Assembly (NCBI RefSeq): GCF_000372465.1
Contig: NZ_AQUZ01000018.1
Span: 1 to 64,000 of the forward strand
DNA from: Kribbella catacumbae DSM 19601
GTDB taxonomy: Bacteria > Actinomycetota > Actinomycetes > Propionibacteriales > Kribbellaceae
Direction of reading: 5' to 3'
DNA: 64,000 bases
The position numbers and the translations under genes were made by a program. Shown piece after piece: positions 10,151-17,671 of this stretch. Every line of letters starts with the position of its first letter. Within the stretch, counting starts at the first letter, position 1. The notes below the pieces were generated by a model that was given only the letters and a program-made list of their open reading frames with translations, was not told the DNA's origin and searched no databases.

Positions 10151-11323
10151 TCAGTTGAAGTGGGCGCCTGGTTTGCGGTAGCCGCGGAGTAGGTCGCGGG
10201 AGATGATCAGGCGCTGCATCTCGTCAGTGCCTTCGAAGATGCGCCAAAGCCGGAACTCGCGGAACCAGCGCTCGATCGGGAGCTCCTTGGTGTAGCCCAT
10301 GCCACCGTGGATCTGGAGCACCCGGTCGGCGATCCGGTTGACAGTGTTGGTGCCGTAGAGCTTGGCGATCGCGCTGTCGTGCTGGGGCGAGCGGCCCTGG
10401 TCGACGGCCCAGGCGGCGTACAGGACGAGCCAGCGGGCCGCCTCCAGTTCGACCTCGGAGTCGGCGATCATCCACTGGATCGCCTGGTTGTCACCGATCG
10501 GGGTGCCGAAGGTCTGCCGGGTGGTGGCGTGCTCGATCGCCAACTGGAGCAGCCGTTCGCAGGCGCCGATGCCACGAGCCGGGATGAGGAACCGGCCCTT
10601 CATGATCCAGCGCATCGCCAGCTCGTAGCCCTGGCCGATCTCGCCGAGCACATGATCCTGCGGGACGCGGACGTCGTCGAAGTTGAGCGTCGCCGGGACT
10701 GCCTGTCCCATCGTGATGATCGGGTCCGAGGTCCAGCCCCGGTCTCGGTCCACCAGGAACGCGGTGAAGCCGCCCTTCGAACCCTTCTCCGCATCGGTGA
10801 CGGCGATGACGATCGCGAAGTCGGCTTCGTTTCCTCCGGTGATGAAGGTCTTCTCGCCCCGGATCACCCACTCGTCACCGTCGCGGCGGGCGGTGGTCCG
10901 GATCGCCCGCGTGTCGGAGCCGGCGCCCGGTTCGGTGATCGCGAAACACGACCGGCGCTCACCGGAAATGGTCGGCAGCAAGTACTCCGCACGCTGCGCC
11001 TCATTGCTTTCGTAGAGGATGTTGTCGGCCTCGCCACCGAACGAGAACGGCACGAAGGTCCGCCCGAGCTCACTCGTGATCAGCACCTGGTCGACCGCCG
11101 ACACGTCCATCCCGCCGTACTCGGCCGGCGTACTCAATCCCCAGAACCCGAACGACTTCGCCTTCAGCCGCAGCGCCTTGATGACCTCCGGCTCGACCCC
11201 GATCAGCCCTTCCCGCTCCCGCTTGAGGACCTCGTTCTCCAGCGGCATCAGCTCCTTGCGGACGAACTCCCGCGTCGTCTCACGAATCGCCCGCTGTTCC
11301 TCACTGAGCGAGAAGTCGACCAT
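10151..11323 (-). CDS. Acyl-CoA dehydrogenase family protein
   Basis: An FAD-dependent acyl-CoA dehydrogenase of 390 residues. Diagnostic stretches are the signature CFAITEPGAGSD, IRGEKTFITGG, the QIHGGMGYTKE helix and the C-terminal FEGTDEMQRLIISRDLL. The ATG at 11323 follows GGAGGGG at good spacing; the in-frame extension to 11365 has no such site. The chain-length specificity is unknown. The 3' end abuts the convergent membrane-protein gene. Confidence 0.93.
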   Translation of the reverse strand: MVDFSLSEEQRAIRETTREFVRKELMPLENEVLKREREGLIGVEPEVIKALRLKAKSFGFWGLSTPAEYGGMDVSAVDQVLITSELGRTFVPFSFGGEADNILYESNEAQRAEYLLPTISGERRSCFAITEPGAGSDTRAIRTTARRDGDEWVIRGEKTFITGGNEADFAIVIAVTDAEKGSKGGFTAFLVDRDRGWTSDPIITMGQAVPATLNFDDVRVPQDHVLGEIGQGYELAMRWIMKGRFLIPARGIGACERLLQLAIEHATTRQTFGTPIGDNQAIQWMIADSEVELEAARWLVLYAAWAVDQGRSPQHDSAIAKLYGTNTVNRIADRVLQIHGGMGYTKELPIERWFREFRLWRIFEGTDEMQRLIISRDLLRGYRKPGAHFN

Positions 11324-11495
11324 CAGCCCCTCCAGAGATCGCGTGTCCAACCACCGTAGGCGCACTTCCGCCCGTCACACGCGGTTGGCCGGAGCGCCAT
11401 CACCTTCCAAGCAGCGCCGGAAGGCCGCGCTACACCGTGGCCAGGCGTGCGATCCGGTGCGCGGGAGGGGTTGGCATGTGGTGGACGTCCGGGGA

Positions 11496-12314
11496 TCAGG
11501 GGGCGATCGGGACCGCGCGCTTGTGGATGGTGCGGCGGTGGTAGCCGATGATCGTTTCGGCGGACTTGTCGCTGATCGGTTTGCCTTCGAGGAAGTCGTC
11601 GATCTCGTCGTACGTCACGCCCAGGACCAGCTCGTCGGGCAGTCCCGGGTTGGCGGTCTCCAGGTCGGCGGTCGGCACCTTGCCGGTGATCAGGTCGGAC
11701 GCGCCGAGCCGTGATCCCACCGCGCGGACCCGCCGCTTGGTCAGCCCGGCGAGCGGCGTCAGGTCGCACGCGCCATCGCCGGACTTCGTGAAGAACCCCA
11801 TCACCGCCTCCGCCGCGTGATCCGTCCCGACCACCAGCCCGCCGCGCGCACCCGCGACGGCGTACTGCGCGATCATCCGCTGCCGGGCCTTCACGTTGCC
11901 GGTGTGGAAGTCGGCGCGGTCGCCCAGACCCGAATGCCGGACCGACTCGACCAGCGCGTCCGTGGCCGGCTTGACGTCCACCGTGAGCGTCTCGTCCGGG
12001 CGGATGAACTCGAGCGCCCGCTGCGCATCGTCCTCGTCGGCCTGTACGCCGTACGGCAGCCGCATCGCGATGAAGCTGGCGTTGCCGCCGTCCGCGCGGA
12101 CCCGCTCGACGGCGAGCTGGCAGAGGCGGCCCGCAGTACTGGAGTCGACGCCGCCGGAGATGCCGAGCACGTACGCCGAGGCGCCGGAGCCGCGCAGCTG
12201 GTCGGCCAGGAAATGGATCCGCCGCTCGATCTCGAGCTCAGCGTCGAACGAGGGTGTCACCCCGAGCTCGCCGATGATCAGTTCCTGCAGGTACCGGCGG
12301 TCGAGCTCGCTCAT
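11496..12314 (-). CDS. nadE: Ammonia-dependent NAD+ synthetase
   Basis: Converts deamido-NAD+ to NAD+ with ATP and ammonia. The 272-residue product has the PP-loop signature GISGGVDSS, the conserved VVGTDHAAEAVMGFFTKSGDG and DLTPLAGLTKRRVR motifs, and no glutaminase domain. The ATG at 12314 is preceded by GAGGGA. Length matches the short bacterial NadE type. Confidence 0.95.
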   Translation of the reverse strand: MSELDRRYLQELIIGELGVTPSFDAELEIERRIHFLADQLRGSGASAYVLGISGGVDSSTAGRLCQLAVERVRADGGNASFIAMRLPYGVQADEDDAQRALEFIRPDETLTVDVKPATDALVESVRHSGLGDRADFHTGNVKARQRMIAQYAVAGARGGLVVGTDHAAEAVMGFFTKSGDGACDLTPLAGLTKRRVRAVGSRLGASDLITGKVPTADLETANPGLPDELVLGVTYDEIDDFLEGKPISDKSAETIIGYHRRTIHKRAVPIAP

Positions 12315-12404
12315 CGGACTCCCTCGTAGGCGGTGGATCGTCGACCCCAGCTTATTTCGCGGGTCGGAGCCGCCACGTCGGAGCCCACGAGGGGGGTCCG
12401 GACA

Positions 12405-12500
12405 TAAGGATTCCCCGCGCACCCGGAAGAGCTCACTTACCCTTGCTGCCTTCCGGCCCTGGGGGAGTTGGGCGAGATACCGCCACGCGGGGAACCAGCC
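12405..12500 (-). ncRNA. ffs: Bacterial small signal recognition particle RNA (4.5S RNA)
   Basis: On the minus strand the conserved SRP domain IV tip is present (GGGCCGGAAGGCAGCAAGGG), with the asymmetric and symmetric internal loops that bind Ffh. The flanks TTCCCCGCG (12494-12486) and CGCGGGGAA (12419-12411) pair to close the hairpin. The same core is typical of actinobacterial 4.5S RNAs, which usually lie near dnaX, as here. The exact ends are estimated from the closing stem. Confidence 0.92.
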
Positions 12501-12658
12501 AAGAGTGTACGGGATCGAGGGCCCTTCCCCAGAATCCGGGGCCACCGGTACCGCGTCGCGCCGCCTGCCGGTACTGCGTTGCGCCCTCCGCCGCTACTAC
12601 GTCGCGCAGTCGCCGGTACTGCGGAATACGGGTGGCTGCCGGTGGGTTGCCATCCGGC

Positions 12659-12850
12659 ATGACGAGTCTTGAGTTCGGGCCGTTCGGGATCGCGACCGGG
12701 CTGGACAGCAGCCCGCATTCACTGGAGGCCGCCGCTGCCGCTGAGCAGCTGGGCTATCCGGCTATCTGGTTGTCCGGTGGGCCGCTGCCCGGGTTGCAGA
12801 CCATCACCGATCTCGTCGGGGCGCCGGACCGGGTCGTCGTAGTACGAGTA
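12659..12850 (+). pseudogene. LLM-class F420-dependent oxidoreductase, N-terminal fragment
   Basis: An ATG at 12659 opens a frame of about 64 codons with the start of a luciferase-like monooxygenase fold (GPFGIATGLDSSP, AAEQLGYPAIWLSGG, ITDLVGAPDRVVVV). Full-length relatives run to about 280-300 residues; here similarity ends near 12850, where the sequence passes into the 5' part of an oppositely oriented acetyltransferase gene. The fragment has no catalytic or cofactor region and is a remnant. Confidence 0.65.
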
Positions 12851-12955
12851 GTCCCCCACCTCGACCAGCTCCGACTCCACCAAGGCCCCGAGCAACACCA
12901 CCCGCTCAACCCCAGCCATCGGATACACCACACCCGGATCCGGCACACTCACCAT
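12835..12955 (-). pseudogene. Vat/CatB-like xenobiotic acetyltransferase, N-terminal fragment
   Basis: From the ATG at 12955 about 40 codons match the beginning of the left-handed beta-helix Vat/CatB acetyltransferases, ending in the very characteristic VEVGDYSYYDDP. After that the frame enters the antisense of the luciferase-like fragment. The hexapeptide repeats that make the active site are absent. It is one half of a deletion scar between two convergent genes. Confidence 0.6.
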
Positions 12956-13031
12956 CCGCCAACCCTAGGCCCGCCGCCGCCCCTCCACCCCGATTTTCAT
13001 CCCCACCCCGTCCTCGCGTATCCTCTCGCGT

Positions 13032-13119
13032 GGAGGATTCGCCTAGTGGCCTAGGGCGCACGCTTGGAAAGCGTGTTGGGGGCAACCCCTCACGAGTTCG
13101 AATCTCGTATCCTCCGCCA
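13032..13119 (+). tRNA. tRNA-Ser (anticodon GGA)
   Basis: A class II tRNA with acceptor stem GGAGGAT/ATCCTCC, anticodon loop CTTGGAAAG (GGA), a long variable arm GTTGGGGGCAACCCCTC, T-loop GTTCGAATC and an encoded CCA at 13117-13119. It is intact and serves as the integration site for the elements to its right: the 59-bp 3' part from the anticodon loop on is repeated at 29740 and 34885. Confidence 0.96.
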
Positions 13120-13122
13120 CTC
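13064..13122 (+). repeat. Attachment site copy 1 (59 bp, inside tRNA-Ser)
   Basis: Runs from TTGGAAAGCG in the anticodon loop to CGCCACTC after the CCA. Identical copies are at 29740-29798 and 34885-34943, all in direct orientation. This copy is in the functional tRNA. Confidence 0.95.
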
Positions 13123-13198
13123 TCCGAGAGGCCCACCCGACCGGTGTTTCCGCTGGTCAGCGCACTATGTGGTCACTCGCAGGGGACGAACACAAGAT

Positions 13199-13224
13199 GG
13201 GCCGGTCGCTCTCGCGACCGGCCC
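13199..13224 (+). terminator. tRNA terminator carried by element 1
   Basis: A perfect 11-bp stem GGGCCGGTCGC/GCGACCGGCCC with a TCTC loop, followed by ATTCTT. It is preceded by GACGAACACAA. Similar hairpins follow the other two attachment sites, so the element brings its own terminator for the tRNA it occupies. Confidence 0.7.
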
Positions 13225-13237
13225 ATTCTTCGTTCAT

Positions 13238-13258
13238 AGTCTCAACGCCAGTCTCAAC
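13238..13258 (+). repeat. Candidate integrase arm-type sites, left end of element 1
   Basis: Two direct GTCTCAAC units spaced 13 bp apart (positions 13239 and 13251), just beyond the integrase stop. A near-identical 21-bp block (19 of 21 matches) is at 29624-29644 beside the other end of the same element. Paired flanking repeats of this type are expected for tyrosine-integrase arm binding. Confidence 0.55.
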
Positions 13259-13266
13259 GGCCCTTC

Positions 13267-14598
13267 TCAGGCCGACTGCAGAACCCCGGCAGCGCCCTCG
13301 TCCGGCTCGTCGTCATCGCTACCTTTATGAGGTTGAGACTGCGCCCAGAGCAGGCCACCGACCCGAGCCGCGATGTCCATCCGGACCGGCGCAGTGATGT
13401 GCTGATACCTCTTCACCATCGCCGAGGACGACCAGCCCATCATGTCCATCGCAGCGCGCTCGGAGACACCCAGCAGTAGGAGAACCGTGGCGGCGGTGTG
13501 GCGGGCATCGTGTAGCCGGCCATTCCGGATGCCAGCCGCGACTAGCAGCGCCTTCCACTCTCGGTAGTCCATGTTCGGGCTGAGAGGCTTGCCGGTCCGA
13601 CCGGCGAACACCCAGTCACCCTCGGTCCAGAGTTGGCGAGCTAGCTCCTTCTCAGCCGCCTGCTGCGCCTGGTGCTCCTTCAGGATCGCGGTCAGCTCCT
13701 TGGGCAGGCCGATGGTTCGGCGTCCCGCCCGTGACTTGGTCGGCGCCGTCTCGGGTCGGGCGAGTTGACGCTTCGGGCAGAAGCCGGGCTTTCGCCCGCA
13801 CGGCTCATCCGTGCAGCCGTGCTTGTACTTCGGCCGATTCCGGCTCCGCCGCACCCTGAGAGTTCCGGCCTTCAGATCAACATCTGCCCACTTCAGCCCC
13901 AGCGCTTCGCCCTGGCGCAGACCCAACGCCAGCGCAATGGCCCATCGCACGCTGTTCCGGCCCTTGTTCGCCTCCTCCATCAGTGCCTTGATCTCGTCCA
14001 CGCTGTAGGGCTCGATCTCGTCTTCTTCTTCCAAGTCGAGCCGTGGCGGCTTGGCTTTCTCAGCCGGGTTGCCCGTTGTCAGTGTCCCGCGCCTTTCGGC
14101 TTCGCCGAGCGCCGTACGTATGGTGCGGTGCGCCTGGTGGGCGGTACCCGCGCTCGCTCCGTTGTCCTGCATTTTCGTGTAGAAGCGCTCTAGGTGTTCA
14201 GGTAGCAGCCTTTCGAGCTTGTGCTTGCCCAGACCGGGGACCAGGTGGACTCGGACGGCCACTTCGTAGGCGTCGTACGAGCCGTCTCGCAGATTCGGCC
14301 GGGCGATCGTGAGCCAGTGGTTCAACCACTCCGCCACGGTCCACTTCTTCTTAGCGACCGGTAGCACCTTCCCGGTGCCTCTTTCCTTCTCCAGCTCCTC
14401 AACGCGCGCGACTACGTCTTTCTCGTCTTTCCGCATGACGTGCCGTCTGTCGGGCGAGCCGTCGTCCTTCACACCCATCGTGATGCGGCCATGCCAGAAG
14501 CCGTCCGCGCCCAGGTAGATGCTCGATCGACCGTCCGGGTTCTTCGGCCGCTTGTCCTTCTTCTCAACGGGCTTCGGCTGCCTGCTCTTCTTCTCCAC
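13267..14598 (-). CDS. int: Tyrosine recombinase (AICE integrase)
   Basis: A 443-residue phage-type integrase that would catalyse recombination between attP and the tRNA-Ser site. It has an N-terminal arm-binding region (YLGADGFWHGRITMG), a SAM-like core-binding domain (WTVAEWLNHWLTIARPN) and a catalytic domain with Arg in ALGLRQGEAL (near 225), HDARH (near 363-367) and Tyr in KRYQHI (near 398). The start is GTG at 14598 with AAAGGGAG upstream. It reads toward the tRNA, 144 bp from the attachment site. A broken paralogue is at 29822-30945. Confidence 0.95.
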   Translation of the reverse strand: MEKKSRQPKPVEKKDKRPKNPDGRSSIYLGADGFWHGRITMGVKDDGSPDRRHVMRKDEKDVVARVEELEKERGTGKVLPVAKKKWTVAEWLNHWLTIARPNLRDGSYDAYEVAVRVHLVPGLGKHKLERLLPEHLERFYTKMQDNGASAGTAHQAHRTIRTALGEAERRGTLTTGNPAEKAKPPRLDLEEEDEIEPYSVDEIKALMEEANKGRNSVRWAIALALGLRQGEALGLKWADVDLKAGTLRVRRSRNRPKYKHGCTDEPCGRKPGFCPKRQLARPETAPTKSRAGRRTIGLPKELTAILKEHQAQQAAEKELARQLWTEGDWVFAGRTGKPLSPNMDYREWKALLVAAGIRNGRLHDARHTAATVLLLLGVSERAAMDMMGWSSSAMVKRYQHITAPVRMDIAARVGGLLWAQSQPHKGSDDDEPDEGAAGVLQSA

Positions 14599-14609
14599 GT
14601 GACTCCCTT

Positions 14610-14858
14610 TCAGGCGGCCTGGTTGTTGACGCGGGATTGCGTCCGTAGCCGGTTGATGTAGTCAGTGATGCACTCAGCCGGAATTCGGCGGAGGCGTCCG
14701 AGCGGGATCGATTCGAGTTCGCCAGACTTCACCAGGGCAAAGGCTGTCGTCCGGCCGATGCCGAGCAGCCGCGCGGCTTCCTCCACCGTCAGCAATAGCG
14801 GCGTCGGCGTCTCGTACTCCGGTCGCAACGAATCGACTACCTCAAGAGCGCTGGCCAT
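14610..14858 (-). CDS. xis: Excisionase-like MerR-type helix-turn-helix protein
   Basis: An 82-residue protein dominated by the helix-turn-helix LLTVEEAARLLGIGRTTAFA followed by SGELESIPLGRLRRIP, the Xis/AlpA-like pattern used to bend att DNA and direct excision. The ATG at 14858 has AAAGGAG 7 nt upstream and is preferred over the ATG at 14918, which would overlap the preceding stop by 4 bp. It lies 11 nt upstream of int, the usual AICE xis-int order. Confidence 0.85.
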   Translation of the reverse strand: MASALEVVDSLRPEYETPTPLLLTVEEAARLLGIGRTTAFALVKSGELESIPLGRLRRIPAECITDYINRLRTQSRVNNQAA

Positions 14859-14914
14859 TGCCGTTCTCCTTTGCCCTGCGGTGGTGTGGTTGGTGATCGC
14901 GTTGCGGGGTTCGG

Positions 14915-16234
14915 TCATGCGCTCTCCCAGATGGGCTCGGCATCAGTGCTGGCATCGGCGAGGGTCGGGACAGCCCTTGGTCCCCAAGCCGTCCCAGCCG
15001 TCCCAGCCGTAACTTCCCTGGTCAGGCCTGGGACGGCTTGAGTGGTTGGGACGGCTTGAGCCGTCCCAGGGGGTGAAGCCGTCCCCGTGCTGACCTGCGA
15101 GGGGACGCCTGGGACGGCTGGGACGCCTTCCCCTCCGACGGCCTTTGGCTCGGGGCAGTAGCGGTTCCATGCGTCGGTGAAATCGCTGCGGGTGTAGCCC
15201 TTGGCCTGTCCGGTGGTGAACCGGATGTTGGCGCTGCGGATCTCGAAATCGCGCAGCAGGGCACCCATCTTCGCCGGGGTCAGCCCGCTCGGCCCAAGGC
15301 CTACCCAAGGCGCTTCAGGATCTGCTTTGAGCCGTTCGAGGAGTGTCGCCGTGGGCAGTGCGTCGGCGTCTTGGAAGGCGATCCGGCAGTCGGTCAGGAG
15401 CCTGGTGTGCAGTGATGTTTCATCGCCCGCGTCGCGGTCGCTGGTAAGCGCTACGGCGGCTTTCCGGGCGGCACGTGGCCAGTTGCCGCCTGCGAGGTCG
15501 GCAACGGCAATGAGTGGTTCCCAGGTGTCGGCGGCACGGTCTTCCAGCGGCATATCCGGGGCAGCGGCAGTGAGCACGTCCAGGTGGGCGGTCAGCCACT
15601 GGCTGAGGCGTTTGCGCAGCTCGCCCAGTTGTGGGCCGTCGCGGCGGACTCGGTAGGGCTCGACCTTTTCCCCTGGTGCGCGGCGGCGCATGCGGATGAT
15701 CGCGGCCCGGTCTTCGATGGTGTCGGGCATGACGCCGATGCCCGCGAGAGCGGCCATGGCGAACGTCTGAATGTCTTCGACATCGTCTTTGCTGGCGTTG
15801 TAGCGCAGAGTCGGCCGGTTGCGTTGGTGCCCGGCGTTGAGCAGTCCGCGCAGGTCTTCGTTGTCGCCTGCCTTGGCGCCAAAGATCGTGTCGGCCTCAT
15901 CGATCAGCAGCGTGGGCGGATCGGTCGGGCGCTTGCCGATAGACCGGTAGACCGCTGACGGGCTCGCGTTGGTAGTCATCAATGGCCGGTGACACATGCC
16001 CTCGACCATGTCCAGCAGCCGTGACTTCCCGCACCGCTTTTCAGGCGCCCGGATCACCAGCCGTGGCGCACAGTTCCAAGCCGGGATCGCGTGCGATGCG
16101 GCGATCCACAGCACCACGGCGACCATCGCGGAAGTGCTGGGCAAGATGACGTAGCGAGCCACCGTGGCAGTCACGTCGTCCAGCAGCTCGGCGCCGTCGA
16201 TGGCGTCCCCCTGGTCGTGGTTGTTGTCTGTCAT
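14915..16234 (-). CDS. DUF3631 replication protein (helicase/ATPase-like)
   Basis: A 439-residue protein with a degenerate P-loop APEKRCGKSRLL and a Walker B segment TLLIDEADTIF, followed by the DUF3631 pattern around IGVMPDTIEDRAAIIRMRRR. Its C-terminal 70 residues are low complexity (TGTASPPGTAQAVPTTQAVP). DUF3631 proteins next to prim-pol genes form one of the known AICE replication modules; here its ATG overlaps the stop of the prim-pol gene by 4 bp. It probably acts as the unwinding ATPase at the element's origin, an inference from context. Confidence 0.85.
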   Translation of the reverse strand: MTDNNHDQGDAIDGAELLDDVTATVARYVILPSTSAMVAVVLWIAASHAIPAWNCAPRLVIRAPEKRCGKSRLLDMVEGMCHRPLMTTNASPSAVYRSIGKRPTDPPTLLIDEADTIFGAKAGDNEDLRGLLNAGHQRNRPTLRYNASKDDVEDIQTFAMAALAGIGVMPDTIEDRAAIIRMRRRAPGEKVEPYRVRRDGPQLGELRKRLSQWLTAHLDVLTAAAPDMPLEDRAADTWEPLIAVADLAGGNWPRAARKAAVALTSDRDAGDETSLHTRLLTDCRIAFQDADALPTATLLERLKADPEAPWVGLGPSGLTPAKMGALLRDFEIRSANIRFTTGQAKGYTRSDFTDAWNRYCPEPKAVGGEGVPAVPGVPSQVSTGTASPPGTAQAVPTTQAVPGLTREVTAGTAGTAWGPRAVPTLADASTDAEPIWESA

Positions 16235-17106
16235 GCGGCAATCCCTTCGTCACGGAAAGCGCCAGCGATGGCGGCCCTGATGTCCCGGTCGGTTTGGGCG
16301 ACTTGGTGTCCCACATAGGTCAGTGCGGTGACGGCGGCGGCCTGGTCGATGACTCCGGCCGCGACCATCCGCGCAACGCCTCTAGCGGCGCCGTACAGGG
16401 TGGTGCGGCGCCTGCCTTTTGGAGCGCGGCGCACGGCGTCCAGGTGGGCCGTTAGGAGCTTGTCGGGGTGGGAGATGCCCCCGCCCGGTTGTGTCGCGGC
16501 TGGGCTGGTTCGCGGGGTGAACGATTCGGCCGGCATAGGCGGCAGGCATGCGGCGACGAGAGCGGGGGGCATCTCCGTCGCACCGGACCCGCTGGTTGCC
16601 CACCGGTACGGCAAGCCTGTGCGGTGGTGGATCGAGGGTGGGAGGACGACGTACCCGCCATCGGCTTTGATGTCGATTCCCGAGCGTCCTGGCATCGGCC
16701 GTGACGGCATCGGCTGACCCGGATGGCGGTAGTACAGGTGCAGGCCACCGGAGCCGGTGATGACCCGCAGCGTGTGGGGCAGCAGGCCTTCGTTCACGAG
16801 GTGGTGAAGGCTGGCTGTTCCGCCGTGGGCGGGGTCGACGTCGACCACCAGGAGCCCAGACACGGCGCCGGTGCGGACGGCGAGCTGCCCGTACGGGACA
16901 GCGGCAACGAGTGCTGTGATGCGGGCCGGGTCGGTGGCGGCGGCGTAGAAGCCGTGGCAGGTCAGGTGTCCGCAGCTCGCGGGGTCGTGGTTGGTGGCTG
17001 TGCGGCAGGCGTTGCAGTTGGCTACGGGCCGCTTCGACCGGCCGAGCATGAACACTGGCCAGCCACGGTCGGCGGCGTCCAGTGCGGCGGTCAGGATGTC
17101 GTTCAT
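16231..17106 (-). CDS. Bifunctional DNA primase/polymerase (prim-pol)
   Basis: A 291-residue archaeo-eukaryotic-type primase. Visible motifs: an N-terminal ALDAADRGWPVFML, the Cys/His cluster CNAC...CGHLTCHGFY, the catalytic metal-binding VVDVDPAHGG, and GSGGLHLYYRHPG with IDIKADGGYVVLPPS, all typical of the bifunctional primase-polymerase family. The ATG at 17106 has GGGGAGA about 8 nt upstream. With the overlapping DUF3631 gene it makes the RepPP-type replication module of the element. Confidence 0.9.
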   Translation of the reverse strand: MNDILTAALDAADRGWPVFMLGRSKRPVANCNACRTATNHDPASCGHLTCHGFYAAATDPARITALVAAVPYGQLAVRTGAVSGLLVVDVDPAHGGTASLHHLVNEGLLPHTLRVITGSGGLHLYYRHPGQPMPSRPMPGRSGIDIKADGGYVVLPPSIHHRTGLPYRWATSGSGATEMPPALVAACLPPMPAESFTPRTSPAATQPGGGISHPDKLLTAHLDAVRRAPKGRRRTTLYGAARGVARMVAAGVIDQAAAVTALTYVGHQVAQTDRDIRAAIAGAFRDEGIAA

Positions 17107-17138
17107 CGGTGGTTCTCCCCTCGAGGGATTCGGACCGG

Positions 17139-17477
17139 TCACTTGCCGCGTCCCTTGCTGGTGGAGTTGGTGGCGGCGTTGTGGGTGCGGCGGTAGTAGC
17201 TGATGACCTTGCGGCCGATCCGGACCCGCAGGCCGGAGCCGTCGCACTTGCCGCAGTGGCGGTAGGCGTTGCCGAACGGGGATTTGAACTTGCCTGCGCC
17301 TTTGCAGCGGCGGCACTTCCCGAACGGCCAGACGAGGCAGGTGAGGAGGTACAAGGCGATGCAGACGGTGAGGATGAGGGCGACGGTGGCGACCTGTCCG
17401 GCGGTGTGGACGGTCGCGGCCAGGTCGCTACCGTGGGTAGCGGCGGGTAGGTAGGGGGTAGCGGCACTGCTGAGCAT
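17139..17477 (-). CDS. Small membrane protein with DnaJ-like zinc motifs
   Basis: A 112-residue protein: one transmembrane helix (VATVALILTVCIALYLLTCLVW) and then two CxxC pairs in DnaJ-like context (CRRCKGAG and CGKCDGSG), ending in a basic tail. Similar proteins are frequent between the tra and rep genes of Streptomyces-type AICEs but their role is unknown; spread or membrane anchoring of the transfer apparatus is a guess. Its 5' coding end contains three copies of the GGTAGCG octamer discussed at 17426-17621. Confidence 0.75.
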   Translation of the reverse strand: MLSSAATPYLPAATHGSDLAATVHTAGQVATVALILTVCIALYLLTCLVWPFGKCRRCKGAGKFKSPFGNAYRHCGKCDGSGLRVRIGRKVISYYRRTHNAATNSTSKGRGK

Positions 17478-17621
17478 GAGAAGTCTCCAGAGGGCTGTTT
17501 TTGGGCGTGAGGAGCCGTGGCCGCTACCCGCTACGCGGGGATGAACGGCCTGGTCAGGTCTGGGTTTCGGGGTAGCGGGACGGGTAGCGTTGCCGCTACC
17601 GGTAGCGGTCCGGCCGCTACT
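17426..17621. repeat. GGTAGCGG octamer cluster, candidate clt/TraB recognition locus
   Basis: About ten copies of GGTAGCGG or one-mismatch forms occur in both orientations in 196 bp, for example at 17436, 17457, 17521, 17528, 17571, 17583, 17593, 17601 and 17614. The cluster fills the gap between the TraB stop and the next gene. In Streptomyces plasmids the clt locus, a set of 8-bp TraB recognition repeats, is commonly next to traB. An origin or regulator-binding array is the alternative. Confidence 0.6.
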
Positions 17622-17671
17622 TCTCTCGTCCCACTGCCCCTTTGGAGTTGGTTACTGTCTGCGTTGCCGGC

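Noticed and set aside
12541..12625. GGTACTGCG-rich stretch as an RNA gene
   Set aside because: Short degenerate repeats but no stable conserved fold; left unannotated.
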